Shown here one piece after another: positions 27,696 to 35,607 of a stretch of 64,000 nt of DNA. The position numbers and the translations under genes were made by a program. Each line of letters opens with the position of its first letter. The first letter of the stretch is position 1. The stretch comes from Lachnospiraceae bacterium. GTDB taxonomy: Bacteria > Bacillota > Clostridia > Lachnospirales > Lachnospiraceae. Location of the stretch: contig JAFXCD010000004.1 of NCBI GenBank assembly GCA_017521605.1, positions 46,834-110,833 of the forward strand, read 5' to 3'. Below the pieces are notes generated by a model. It saw only the letters and a program-made list of their open reading frames with translations, was not told the DNA's origin and did no database searches.

Positions 27696-29912
27696 CTACC
27701 AATCAATAGCCGGTATACTTTCTCCTATTACCACTTCACCCGTATCCGGATCCAAAAGCGCTCCGGTTACCGGATCCTTTAAATAGCCTGTAGCAGGATC
27801 CTTCTCATAGCTTTTCCATTCCGGTTCGCTATATGGCACCTCATCTGTACCATTAGCTCCGCTCATACTGTCTGCTGCTTCCTGTTCCAAAGTTTCATCT
27901 GCTTTACCATATGTATTCTCCAGTTGCAATGCTTCCAATTCAGCAATTTCGCTGTCACTCAACTCCTCAGTCATATAAATATTCAAGTAGGGTAAGACTT
28001 CTGTCAAAACATTACGGACAATACGGGTTGCAAACTTAGCATCGTCCTGTCTGTCTGCATTCGGTCTGTCCACCACTACATAAATAGCTATCTCTGGATT
28101 ATCAGCAGGCGCAAATCCCATAAAAGATACCACATACTCCCTATTCCCACGAGGAAGTGTCTGTGCCGTTCCGGTTTTACCACCAATAGCATATCCTGCC
28201 GGTCTTGCCGTTTTCCCGGTTCTCTGACTACCACCCTCAGGCATAACAACTGCCTTACAATATTGCACAATCTTCTCCGATGTACTTGCAGATACCGTCT
28301 GTTTCAGAACTCTGGGCTCAATATTTTCAACAATAGCACCTTGGGAATCAGTGATTTTGTCTACCAGATGGGGTTCATAATAATACCCTCCATTTATCAG
28401 TGAGCAAAATCCGGTAATCATCTGAATCATAGTCACATTAAAGTTTTGACCAAATGTATTGGTTGCTAAGTCTGCATCTCCCATCTTCTCATCAAATAAA
28501 AGTCCTTCTGTTCTGGCTTCGCCTGCTAAATCCACATTTGTTTTTAGACCAAAATTAAAATTCTGCTGAAACTTGGTAAAATTGGTTTTTCCAATTGCCT
28601 GTCCCATATGCATCATAGCCACATTACAAGACCACGCAATGGAACTTTGTACATCTACTGCACCTTCACCTGTACGTACATGGCAATGGATATCATGTCC
28701 CCCGATATGGAGCTTACCATTACACTGATACACCTCATTACCGGTTATAGCACCACACTCCAGAGCCGTTGCAACAGTAAAAGGTTTCGCAGTAGAACCC
28801 GGTTCATAGGTATCACTAATACAGAAATTTTTCCACAGAAAGTTCAAATTCTGATATAATGTCTCATCATCCATTGTCTCAATATCTTCCTGTGTCACAT
28901 ATTTATCCGTCTTTTTCCCCTGGGCATCCACCATCACATTGCCCAGCAAATAATTTGTGTCCCGAATATTGTTTAAGTCAAAATTGGGATAACTAGCCAT
29001 AGCCAGAATATTACCGGTATCCACTTCCATGATAATACATCCAACATTTTCCGCGCCGTTCCCTGTACGCACCGCACCTTTATTCTCCTCATTGAACTTA
29101 AGCAAATATTTCTCTACAATTCCCTGAATATTTGCATCAATGGTACTGTGGATAGTATATCCATCCACTGCCGGCTTAATGGTACGTTCCATCATAGAAT
29201 CATCTCCAAGATAGCCGTATTCCCTACCATTTGTGCCATTTAGCACATCATTATAAAACTCCTCCAGTCCGTAGCTTCCCACATTGTCCTTTCCTGTAAA
29301 ACCAATTACATCACAAGCCAAAGTAGAATAAGGATAGATTCTTTTATAAACCTCCTCAAACCATACCCCTTTAATTACATGTGTATCTGTTTCTTCCGCA
29401 TGCTTTTCTTTGTATTTCTCAAAAGTATACATCTGTTCATAGGTAAGCAAACGTATAGGAATATAATATTTTGAAGCCTTATTGGTGGTAACATGCTTTC
29501 GAATAGCTTCCATATCCAATTGGGGATAACACTGAGCCAACGCCTGTAAGGTAGGCTCAACATACTCTTCCTTGTAGTTAACAATAGACGCATCGATTAC
29601 CAGATTATAAAATTTCTCACTAACAGCAAGTTTGGTTCCCTTGGAATCTACGATATCCCCTCTTTTGAAAGGCAATGTGATACTTTCATAATCCTGCTGT
29701 TTCAATATTTCTTTACTGTATTGATTTCCTTTTTCATGAGAAATCCATAAAAGTCGTATTCCTAATCCCACAAAAGCCAGTAGTACTAAAATAAATAGTA
29801 CCGCCAGCTTCTTTTGCATGTAAATACGAAATCTTTGTGTTTTTTGCTTTTTCCCACTATTGTCAGTGGTTTTCTTAACACTTTGCTTACTCACTTTTTT
29901 CACTCCAGACAT
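27696..29912 (-). CDS. Class B penicillin-binding protein (first of two)
   Basis: Septal peptidoglycan transpeptidase of the FtsI/PBP2b type, 738 residues. A basic N-terminus of about 35 residues precedes one membrane anchor (about 36-56). Motifs are STAK (373-376), SCN (428-430) and KTG (579-581), all intact. A C-terminal tail of about 90 residues is acidic and ends with a short repeat built on DPxTG (YLKDPVTGALLDPDTGEVV). It overlaps the ftsL stop codon by one base (TAATG), so it is translationally coupled. It is the likely FtsI of the cluster and partner of FtsW. Confidence 0.93.
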   Translation of the reverse strand: MSGVKKVSKQSVKKTTDNSGKKQKTQRFRIYMQKKLAVLFILVLLAFVGLGIRLLWISHEKGNQYSKEILKQQDYESITLPFKRGDIVDSKGTKLAVSEKFYNLVIDASIVNYKEEYVEPTLQALAQCYPQLDMEAIRKHVTTNKASKYYIPIRLLTYEQMYTFEKYKEKHAEETDTHVIKGVWFEEVYKRIYPYSTLACDVIGFTGKDNVGSYGLEEFYNDVLNGTNGREYGYLGDDSMMERTIKPAVDGYTIHSTIDANIQGIVEKYLLKFNEENKGAVRTGNGAENVGCIIMEVDTGNILAMASYPNFDLNNIRDTNYLLGNVMVDAQGKKTDKYVTQEDIETMDDETLYQNLNFLWKNFCISDTYEPGSTAKPFTVATALECGAITGNEVYQCNGKLHIGGHDIHCHVRTGEGAVDVQSSIAWSCNVAMMHMGQAIGKTNFTKFQQNFNFGLKTNVDLAGEARTEGLLFDEKMGDADLATNTFGQNFNVTMIQMITGFCSLINGGYYYEPHLVDKITDSQGAIVENIEPRVLKQTVSASTSEKIVQYCKAVVMPEGGSQRTGKTARPAGYAIGGKTGTAQTLPRGNREYVVSFMGFAPADNPEIAIYVVVDRPNADRQDDAKFATRIVRNVLTEVLPYLNIYMTEELSDSEIAELEALQLENTYGKADETLEQEAADSMSGANGTDEVPYSEPEWKSYEKDPATGYLKDPVTGALLDPDTGEVVIGESIPAIDW

Positions 29913-30388
29913 TAGTTACTATCTTCCACCTTACGAACATAATCATAGGTAACTCCGGCATAAGATATTATCTGCCCCTCCTTTGGATAAGTCATGCCCA
30001 ATTCCTGAATAGCAACTCTCTTTATTTCCTCAATATCAATAGAGCTTTCAATTCTGGTTAAGGTTTCTGCATTTTCCAAACGCATGGTATTCAACAATTT
30101 TTCCTGTCTTGCAATTTCCTCATTCAAAGCAGTAATATCTGCATTTAAACGAATATAACCAATCAGCACAACTGCCGCTACAGAAAATGCCATCAGTAAA
30201 AATGCTATATAACCCACGCTCATATACTTAGCCTTTTCACGATTCTTTCTTGCCTGGTTACTTAAAGCCTTCTTTCCAGGCTCCTCAAACTGTCTTCTGA
30301 CATCAGGCTTTGTTACTGTATTCCCATACACATAGCCACTATTTGCATATGTATTTTTATTCACTTGTCTTCTTACTTGGGTTGACAT
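29912..30388 (-). CDS. ftsL: FtsL-like septum formation protein
   Basis: Small bitopic protein in the FtsL position between rsmH and the septal PBP gene. The 158 residues comprise a cytoplasmic region of about 55, one transmembrane segment (GYIAFLLMAFSVAAVVLIGYI, about 54-74), and a coiled coil with heptads (NADITALNEEIARQEKLLN) as expected for FtsL/DivIC. The C-terminal part contains IKRVAIQELGMTYPKEGQI, which matches the conserved end of septum-initiator proteins. The sequence is too divergent to assign beyond family level, but the context is decisive. Confidence 0.85.
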   Translation of the reverse strand: MSTQVRRQVNKNTYANSGYVYGNTVTKPDVRRQFEEPGKKALSNQARKNREKAKYMSVGYIAFLLMAFSVAAVVLIGYIRLNADITALNEEIARQEKLLNTMRLENAETLTRIESSIDIEEIKRVAIQELGMTYPKEGQIISYAGVTYDYVRKVEDSN

Positions 30389-30464
30389 TTTCTATATACC
30401 TCCTGTATTCATTCCCAGTCCTTCGTGATTCATGACACCCCTCCCTGAGTTTTCACAAATCCGA

Positions 30465-31394
30465 CTAATATTTTTCAAACACTCTCAATTTTGCACTTTT
30501 GGAGCGACTGTTTACTTCCAGCTCGTGTGCTGATGGTAAGATAGGCTTTCTTGTCACTGCCTTACCCACCGGTTTCTTTCCACATACACATACCGGAAAT
30601 TCTGCCGGACAGGTACAAGGATTTTCTTTGTTCTTAAATGCTGTTTTTACAATTCTGTCTTCCAAAGAATGGAATGTGATGATACACAATCTTCCACCGG
30701 GATTCAGCATTTCCACCAAATCACCCAAAGCTTCCTTCAGCACTTCCAGTTCTCTGTTACATTCAATGCGTATAGCCTGAAATGTTCGTTTAGAGGGATG
30801 TCCGTTCTGTCTCATCTTAGCAGGTATAGCTGCTTTAATGATTTCATTCAGTTCACCCGTTGTTTGTATTTCCTTGCTCTCACGAGCCTTCACAATATGC
30901 TTTGCAATATTCTTTGCAAAATTATCTTCACCATAATCTCTGATAATATGGAACAGCTCCATCTCACTGTAACTATTCACAATATCTTTGGCAGTCAGGC
31001 TTTGTCTTCTATCCATACGCATGTCCAAATCTGTATCAAATCGATAGGAAAAGCCTCTGTCTTCTGTATCTAACTGGTAGGAAGATACACCCAAATCCAG
31101 CACAATACCATCTACTTTATCCACCCCATATTCCATAAGGGCAGCCTTCATATTACAGTAATTATTGCGGATGATGGTAACCATATCCCCAAATACCGCC
31201 AATCTTTCTCCTGCCGCATGAATGGCTGCATCATCCTGATCAATCCCAAAGAAACGTCCATTGCTTAATCTCTCACACACATGATATGCATGTCCTCCGC
31301 CTCCCAGAGTTCCATCCACGTAGATGCCGTCCGGCTTAATATTTAAATTTTTGATGGTTTCCTCTAATAAGACGGAATAGTGATTAAATTCCAT
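30465..31394 (-). CDS. rsmH: 16S rRNA (cytosine1402-N4)-methyltransferase
   Basis: SAM-dependent methyltransferase (MraW) modifying C1402 of 16S rRNA at the decoding centre. The N-terminus [10 protein letters not shown], the SAM motif [11 protein letters not shown], and [15 protein letters not shown] with [14 protein letters not shown] are all present, as is the C-terminal SAKLRVFEK block. Length 309 is normal. An AAGGAG ribosome binding site precedes the ATG by 6 nt. It follows mraZ by 9 bp in the usual mraZ-rsmH-ftsL-pbp order. Confidence 0.97.
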   Translation of the reverse strand: MEFNHYSVLLEETIKNLNIKPDGIYVDGTLGGGGHAYHVCERLSNGRFFGIDQDDAAIHAAGERLAVFGDMVTIIRNNYCNMKAALMEYGVDKVDGIVLDLGVSSYQLDTEDRGFSYRFDTDLDMRMDRRQSLTAKDIVNSYSEMELFHIIRDYGEDNFAKNIAKHIVKARESKEIQTTGELNEIIKAAIPAKMRQNGHPSKRTFQAIRIECNRELEVLKEALGDLVEMLNPGGRLCIITFHSLEDRIVKTAFKNKENPCTCPAEFPVCVCGKKPVGKAVTRKPILPSAHELEVNSRSKSAKLRVFEKY

Positions 31395-31403
31395 GCCTGC
31401 TCC

Positions 31404-31835
31404 TTAAAAAATCAATCCCAAATCAGCCATAGCTTCTGTAATGGCGTTCATATCCACGCCCTCTTCCATAGCCGTCCATCGCTCTGCGCTCCAGATTTCG
31501 ATTCGTTTTCCCATACCAACCAAAACCACATCTTTTTCCAGTCCCGCAAAGGTTCTCAGTTGTGTAGGCATCAATATTCTTCCCTGCTTGTCCACTTCTA
31601 CCTGTGTTGCACCAGCCAGGAAGAAACGGGTGTATTGTCTGGTTTCTAATTTACCCATAGGTAATGCGGAAAGCTTTTCTTCAAATTCGGCCCAGTTTTT
31701 GTTATCAAACACAAACAGGCAGCCATCCATCCCCTTTGTAATTACAAATTCATCTCCCAGCTGCTCTCTGAATTTGGAAGGAATGCTCAACCTGCCTTTT
31801 GCGTCCATCGTATGATTGTACTGACTCATGAACAT
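31404..31835 (-). CDS. mraZ: Transcriptional regulator MraZ
   Basis: DNA-binding protein with two AbrB-like SpoVT swapped-hairpin domains that controls the division cluster. The ATG at 31835 (MFMSQYNHTMDAKGRLSIPSK) with AAGGTGG upstream is chosen over a TTG two codons earlier. Each domain shows the DAKGRLSIPSKFR / DKQGRILMPTQLR motif, near residues 11 and 83. Length 143 is normal. Direct repeats upstream fit MraZ operators, so it probably regulates its own operon, including rsmH, ftsL and the PBPs. Confidence 0.96.
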   Translation of the reverse strand: MFMSQYNHTMDAKGRLSIPSKFREQLGDEFVITKGMDGCLFVFDNKNWAEFEEKLSALPMGKLETRQYTRFFLAGATQVEVDKQGRILMPTQLRTFAGLEKDVVLVGMGKRIEIWSAERWTAMEEGVDMNAITEAMADLGLIF

Positions 31836-31874
31836 CCGCAATCACCACCTTCAGAAGCAAAAACTCCTCGTTTT

Positions 31875-31955
31875 ATCCCACTTTATGGGTTTTTCATACC
31901 ACTTTATGGGTTTTCATCCCACTTAATGAGTTAATTCTATACCATTACTTGGGTT
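31875..31955 (-). promoter_or_regulatory. MraZ operator: direct repeats upstream of mraZ
   Basis: Three near-identical units, each with AAGTGGGAT or AAGTGGTAT on the minus strand (plus-strand starts 31875, 31896, 31916; period 20-21 bp). A fourth, degenerate unit lies around 31939-31955, inside the promoter spacer. MraZ of other bacteria binds short direct repeats containing GTGG or TGGG at this position. The first two units also contain CCCA/CCA-CTTTA-TGGG half-palindromes. Confidence 0.75.
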
Positions 31956-31962
31956 TTTGCAA
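31934..31962 (-). promoter_or_regulatory. Promoter of the mraZ operon
   Basis: Minus-strand TTGCAA (31957-31962), a 17-bp spacer and TAGAAT (31934-31939). The MraZ-type repeats overlap the spacer and extend about 60 bp downstream. Confidence 0.65.
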
Positions 31963-32062
31963 TACATTTTTAGACAAATATTAAAAAAAACTAAAATATT
32001 ATAATGTTTTACAAAAAGTGATAAGAAAAGTTGGCAAAATCCCCAAAAACAAGCAAAAAAAT

Positions 32063-32090
32063 AACGCTCTGTCACTATGGACAAAGCGTC
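32063..32090 (-). terminator. Terminator of ychF-lgt
   Basis: An 11-bp stem (GACGCTTTGTC / GACAGAGCGTT, with G-T pairs) and a 6-nt loop are followed on the minus strand by a run of seven T. It lies 15 nt after the lgt stop. Confidence 0.85.
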
Positions 32091-32104
32091 ATCTTGTATT
32101 TTCG

Positions 32105-32983
32105 TTATTTATTTGTTTTCTTACTTAATCTCAGTCGAATAATAATTTCCAGTATCAGCGATAGCACAAACAGGCCGATACCCAACATCTGTGACACGGC
32201 AATATTCGTGCCTGCAATTTTCAACTGGTCCGTGCGGATGCCTTCCACAAAGAAACGTATGATACCATACCCACCCAGATACAAAAGGCAGATTTCTCCA
32301 TTAAACTTTTTACGTTTGTGGTACCATGCCATCAAAAAGAACAAAGCCAGATTCAATGCACTTTCATACAAAAACGTGGGATGTACCTGAATGTAATTAG
32401 CCCCTTCCGGTATATGGCTACTGATATTAGCGGTAATATCAGTAGTATCTCTGACGGCATCAATGGGTATTCTCATAGCAAACAGATTGTCTGTATATTC
32501 GCCAAACACTTCTCTGCCAAAAAAATTACCCCATCTGCCAATAGCCTGACCTAAAACCAAGCCCTGTACTCCACAGTCTCCTAACTGGAATGGATTACGT
32601 TTCTTTATCTTGCAAAATATAAATAGGGTAAGGAATGCGCCTATTACCGCACCATATATAGCTAGTCCGCCTTGGCGAAGATTCACTATACTTTTTAGGT
32701 CTCCCTTAAACTCACTCCACTGAAATACCACATAATAAATACGGGCACCCAATACAGAAAAAATCACTGCATAGATTGCAAAATCCCAAATTTCATCCGG
32801 ATTCATACCACAAACCTTAGCCGCTCTTTCTGCCATAAATAGTCCCAATAGCAGACCAATCCCAATAACCACACCATAAAGGTAAATATCCATCCCACCT
32901 ATGGTAAACTGATTGGGCACATTCTCCAGGTAAATCTTCAGATTGGGGAATGCAATATCCGTTGTATTCATGACATCCTGCAT
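32105..32983 (-). CDS. lgt: Prolipoprotein diacylglyceryl transferase
   Basis: Integral membrane enzyme transferring diacylglycerol from phosphatidylglycerol to the lipobox cysteine of prelipoproteins. The Lgt signature appears as GQAIGRWGNFFGREVFGEYTD near residue 145; the asparagine often found after NFF is glycine here. HPTFLYES and the late GIIRFFVEGIRTDQL segment are also present. About seven transmembrane segments are visible. Length 292 is normal. It begins 11 bp after ychF and ends with a strong terminator. Confidence 0.96.
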   Translation of the reverse strand: MQDVMNTTDIAFPNLKIYLENVPNQFTIGGMDIYLYGVVIGIGLLLGLFMAERAAKVCGMNPDEIWDFAIYAVIFSVLGARIYYVVFQWSEFKGDLKSIVNLRQGGLAIYGAVIGAFLTLFIFCKIKKRNPFQLGDCGVQGLVLGQAIGRWGNFFGREVFGEYTDNLFAMRIPIDAVRDTTDITANISSHIPEGANYIQVHPTFLYESALNLALFFLMAWYHKRKKFNGEICLLYLGGYGIIRFFVEGIRTDQLKIAGTNIAVSQMLGIGLFVLSLILEIIIRLRLSKKTNK

Positions 32984-32994
32984 AACAAACCTTC

Positions 32995-34092
32995 CTATAC
33001 GTTGAATCTAAAGAGAATTACATCTCCATCCTTTACAATGTATTCCTTACCTTCCATACCTACCAAACCTTTTTCTCTGGCTGCTGCCAAAGAGCCCTGC
33101 TCCAGTAAGTCCTTATAATTTACCACTTCTGCCTTAATAAATCCACGCTCAAAGTCAGAGTGAATCTTGCCTGCTGCCTGTGGCGCCTTGGTACCAATCT
33201 TAATGGTCCATGCACGGGTTTCATCCTCACCGGCTGTTAAGAAACTCATAAGCCCAAGCAAACTATAGCTTGCTTTTATCAGTTTCTCCAATCCGGACTC
33301 ACTTAATCCCAGATCTTCCAAAAACATTGCTTTTTCATCATCATCCAGCTCTGAAATCTCCTGTTCAATCTGGGCACAGATGACAAATACTTCACTGCCT
33401 TCCTTTGCAGCAAATTCACGCACAGTCTTTACACCTTCATTAGAAGCTGCATCATCTGCCAGTTCATCCTCTGCCACATTGGCTGCATAAATTGTAGGCT
33501 TATAGGTCAACAAATTGTAAGAACGTAAGATTTCTTCTTCATCCTCATTCTCACACTCCAAGGTCTTGGCCATCTTACCACTTTCCAGATGCTCCTTCAG
33601 TTTTTCAATCAAAGTCACTTCCTTAGCCAAAGTTTTGTCCATCTTAGCTTGCTTTGCCACCTTAGCATAACGTCGTTCTAAAATCTCCAAGTCTGAGAAA
33701 ATCAACTCAAAATTAATGGTTTCAATATCTCTCAAAGGATTAATATTACCATCTACATGAATAACATTCGTATCCTCAAAACAACGAACCACATGAACAA
33801 TGGCATCCACTTCACGAATATTACTTAAGAACTGATTACCCAATCCTTCCCCCTTGGAAGCACCCTTTACCAGACCTGCAATATCTACAAACTCAATTAC
33901 CGCAGGGGTAACCTTCTTAGACTGATACATATCTCCTAAAAGCTTCAGTCGCTCATCCGGTACCGGTACAATACCGATATTGGGATCAATGGTACAGAAG
34001 GGATAATTTGCAGACTCCGCTCCTGCCTTGGTTAATGAGTTAAATAATGTACTTTTTCCTACGTTGGGTAAACCGACGATTCCTAACTTCAT
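32995..34092 (-). CDS. ychF: Obg-like ATPase YchF
   Basis: Ribosome-associated P-loop ATPase of the Obg/HflX group, involved in stress and translation control. The P-loop GLPNVGKST is near residue 8, followed by the YPFCTIDPN switch and DIAGLVKGASKGEGLGNQFL. The specificity motif is YAANVAEDE-like rather than NKxD, as usual for the ATP-preferring YchF. The C-terminal TGS-like domain ends VIEYHK-free but with GDVILFRFNV, the normal family ending. Length 365 is normal. AAGGAGG precedes the ATG. It is co-transcribed with lgt. Confidence 0.96.
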   Translation of the reverse strand: MKLGIVGLPNVGKSTLFNSLTKAGAESANYPFCTIDPNIGIVPVPDERLKLLGDMYQSKKVTPAVIEFVDIAGLVKGASKGEGLGNQFLSNIREVDAIVHVVRCFEDTNVIHVDGNINPLRDIETINFELIFSDLEILERRYAKVAKQAKMDKTLAKEVTLIEKLKEHLESGKMAKTLECENEDEEEILRSYNLLTYKPTIYAANVAEDELADDAASNEGVKTVREFAAKEGSEVFVICAQIEQEISELDDDEKAMFLEDLGLSESGLEKLIKASYSLLGLMSFLTAGEDETRAWTIKIGTKAPQAAGKIHSDFERGFIKAEVVNYKDLLEQGSLAAAREKGLVGMEGKEYIVKDGDVILFRFNV

Positions 34093-34177
34093 GACTTTTA
34101 TTTCCTCCTTAAATCCCCTATTATGGGGGACTCGTTTATTTCTTTATGTATCTGTTGAATTCTTTCTCTCAAACAAG

Positions 34178-34224
34178 AAAAGAGTCCAATACGACTTATA
34201 ATAATATCATAACCAGACTCTTTT
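34178..34224 (-). terminator. Possible terminator after the rsgA region
   Basis: Minus-strand AAAAGAGTC / GACTCTTTT, 9 bp, with a long AT-rich loop that can form an inner TTAT/ATAA stem, followed by CTTG. It would end the priA-to-rsgA operon before ychF. Confidence 0.45.
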
Positions 34225-34283
34225 TTCAACTTATCATTTTATATTCTTATCATATAATCTTACTATTTTTAACTTCGACCAGT

Positions 34284-34715
34284 CTATTGACTGCAAGCCA
34301 ACGCGAATCCGCAACCCAAACAATCAACAAAAAAGCAGGTTGCATTAATAACAAGCGCAAACTTTACCTCCCACTTCCTACTTACACTATCATGTCTCTT
34401 ATTACTCAACAGTATAACAAAGTATAGCAAGGCTATGACCGGCATTACATATTTCAGCTCATAGCTCCACCCCTCAATCTGCATAAAGTAAAGAATCGGG
34501 TTCTTCGCCGTGTACCACCAAGTAGGTCTGTTCCAAACGTAAAGTAATATAAATTTCATAAATACGGAATTAATCACACTCACAATTTTTATCCCCATCA
34601 GTGCAATTCCGTCCTGCTCTTTCCACTTTTTCCATCCTTCTTGCTCCTGAAAAACACCTTAAAAGCAAGAGTACAAATACCATCCAAACCCCACTACATA
34701 TCCTATTAGTATCAT
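34284..34715 (-). pseudogene. Small membrane protein frame interrupted by one in-frame stop
   Basis: A 144-codon frame starts with an ATG that overlaps the rsgA stop by one base (TGATG), an arrangement typical of a coupled gene. The first 18 codons give a hydrophobic segment (MILIGYVVGFGWYLYSCF), then TAA occurs at 34659-34661. The same frame then stays open for another 124 codons, through EQEGWKKWKEQDGIAL and at least three hydrophobic stretches, to 34284. No good ribosome binding site supports a restart at the ATG at 34598. The simplest reading is a recently inactivated membrane protein gene. A separate 104-residue gene from 34598, or a sequencing error, remain possible. The family is not recognised. 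Confidence 0.55.
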
Positions 34716-35599
34716 CAGTACTTCCTCTTATCCTTCAACTCCTGATACAACAATTTGTAATTCTCATAACGTAGAACTGCAATCTCTCCGTCCTTTACCG
34801 CTTCCTTGATACCACATACGGGCTCATTCATATGAGCACAGCCTGTAAATTTACAATATTGCTCGTGCTTTACAAATTCCGGATAGTACTTAGCCAAATC
34901 TTCCTTTTCCAAGTCAAATAAGCCAAGAGAACTAAAGCCGGGAGTATCCAGTATATAGGTATTCTCTTCCATGGCAATCAGCTCCGAATGCCTGGTAGTA
35001 TGCTTTCCACGCTCTATTTTAGTACTGATAGCACCGGTTTCCATTTGGATACCGGTTTGTAGTTCATTAATAATTGATGATTTCCCCACACCGCTGGGAC
35101 CGGCTACAGTGGTGGTTTTTCCCACCAACATTCTCTTCAACTCTTCAATGCCCTGTCCTGTCTTAGCACTTACCTGTAGGATCTTATATCCACAGGCACG
35201 ATACATCTCTTCATAAGATGCGCCCTCTTTATTCTCGTCAATATCTGCTTTGTTAAAACAGATAATACAGGGAATCCCCTGCTGCTCCATCATAATTAAA
35301 AATCTGTCCAACAGGTTAAAATTGGGCTGGGGCTTTACAATAGCAAAAATCACCAAAGCCTGGTCTATATTGGCTACTGCCGGACGAATCAATTCACTTT
35401 TCCTAGGAAGTAGTTTTTCAATATTTCCTTTCCCTTCTTCACTGAGAATCTGGATTTCTACATCATCACCTACGAGAGGTTTCTGATTCTCTTTCCGAAA
35501 AATCCCTTTTGCTTTACACTCATATATCCCCTTCCCGGGTACATGTACATAATAAAATCCTGCAATTCCTTTTACAATCTTTCCTTGCATTCCATTCAT
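34715..35599 (-). CDS. rsgA: Ribosome small subunit-dependent GTPase A
   Basis: Circularly permuted GTPase (YloQ/RsgA) that helps late 30S assembly. An N-terminal OB fold covers about 1-70. The permuted G motifs follow: FNKAD near residue 118, then the P-loop GPSGVGKSS near 165 and DTPGFSS near 210. The C-terminal zinc site is CKFTGCAHMNEPVCGIK. Length 294 is normal. It starts 8 bp after prkC. In many Firmicutes rpe and a thiamine pyrophosphokinase gene follow; here they are replaced by the broken membrane protein frame. Confidence 0.96.
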   Translation of the reverse strand: MNGMQGKIVKGIAGFYYVHVPGKGIYECKAKGIFRKENQKPLVGDDVEIQILSEEGKGNIEKLLPRKSELIRPAVANIDQALVIFAIVKPQPNFNLLDRFLIMMEQQGIPCIICFNKADIDENKEGASYEEMYRACGYKILQVSAKTGQGIEELKRMLVGKTTTVAGPSGVGKSSIINELQTGIQMETGAISTKIERGKHTTRHSELIAMEENTYILDTPGFSSLGLFDLEKEDLAKYYPEFVKHEQYCKFTGCAHMNEPVCGIKEAVKDGEIAVLRYENYKLLYQELKDKRKY

Positions 35600-35607
35600 C
35601 CTTATGG

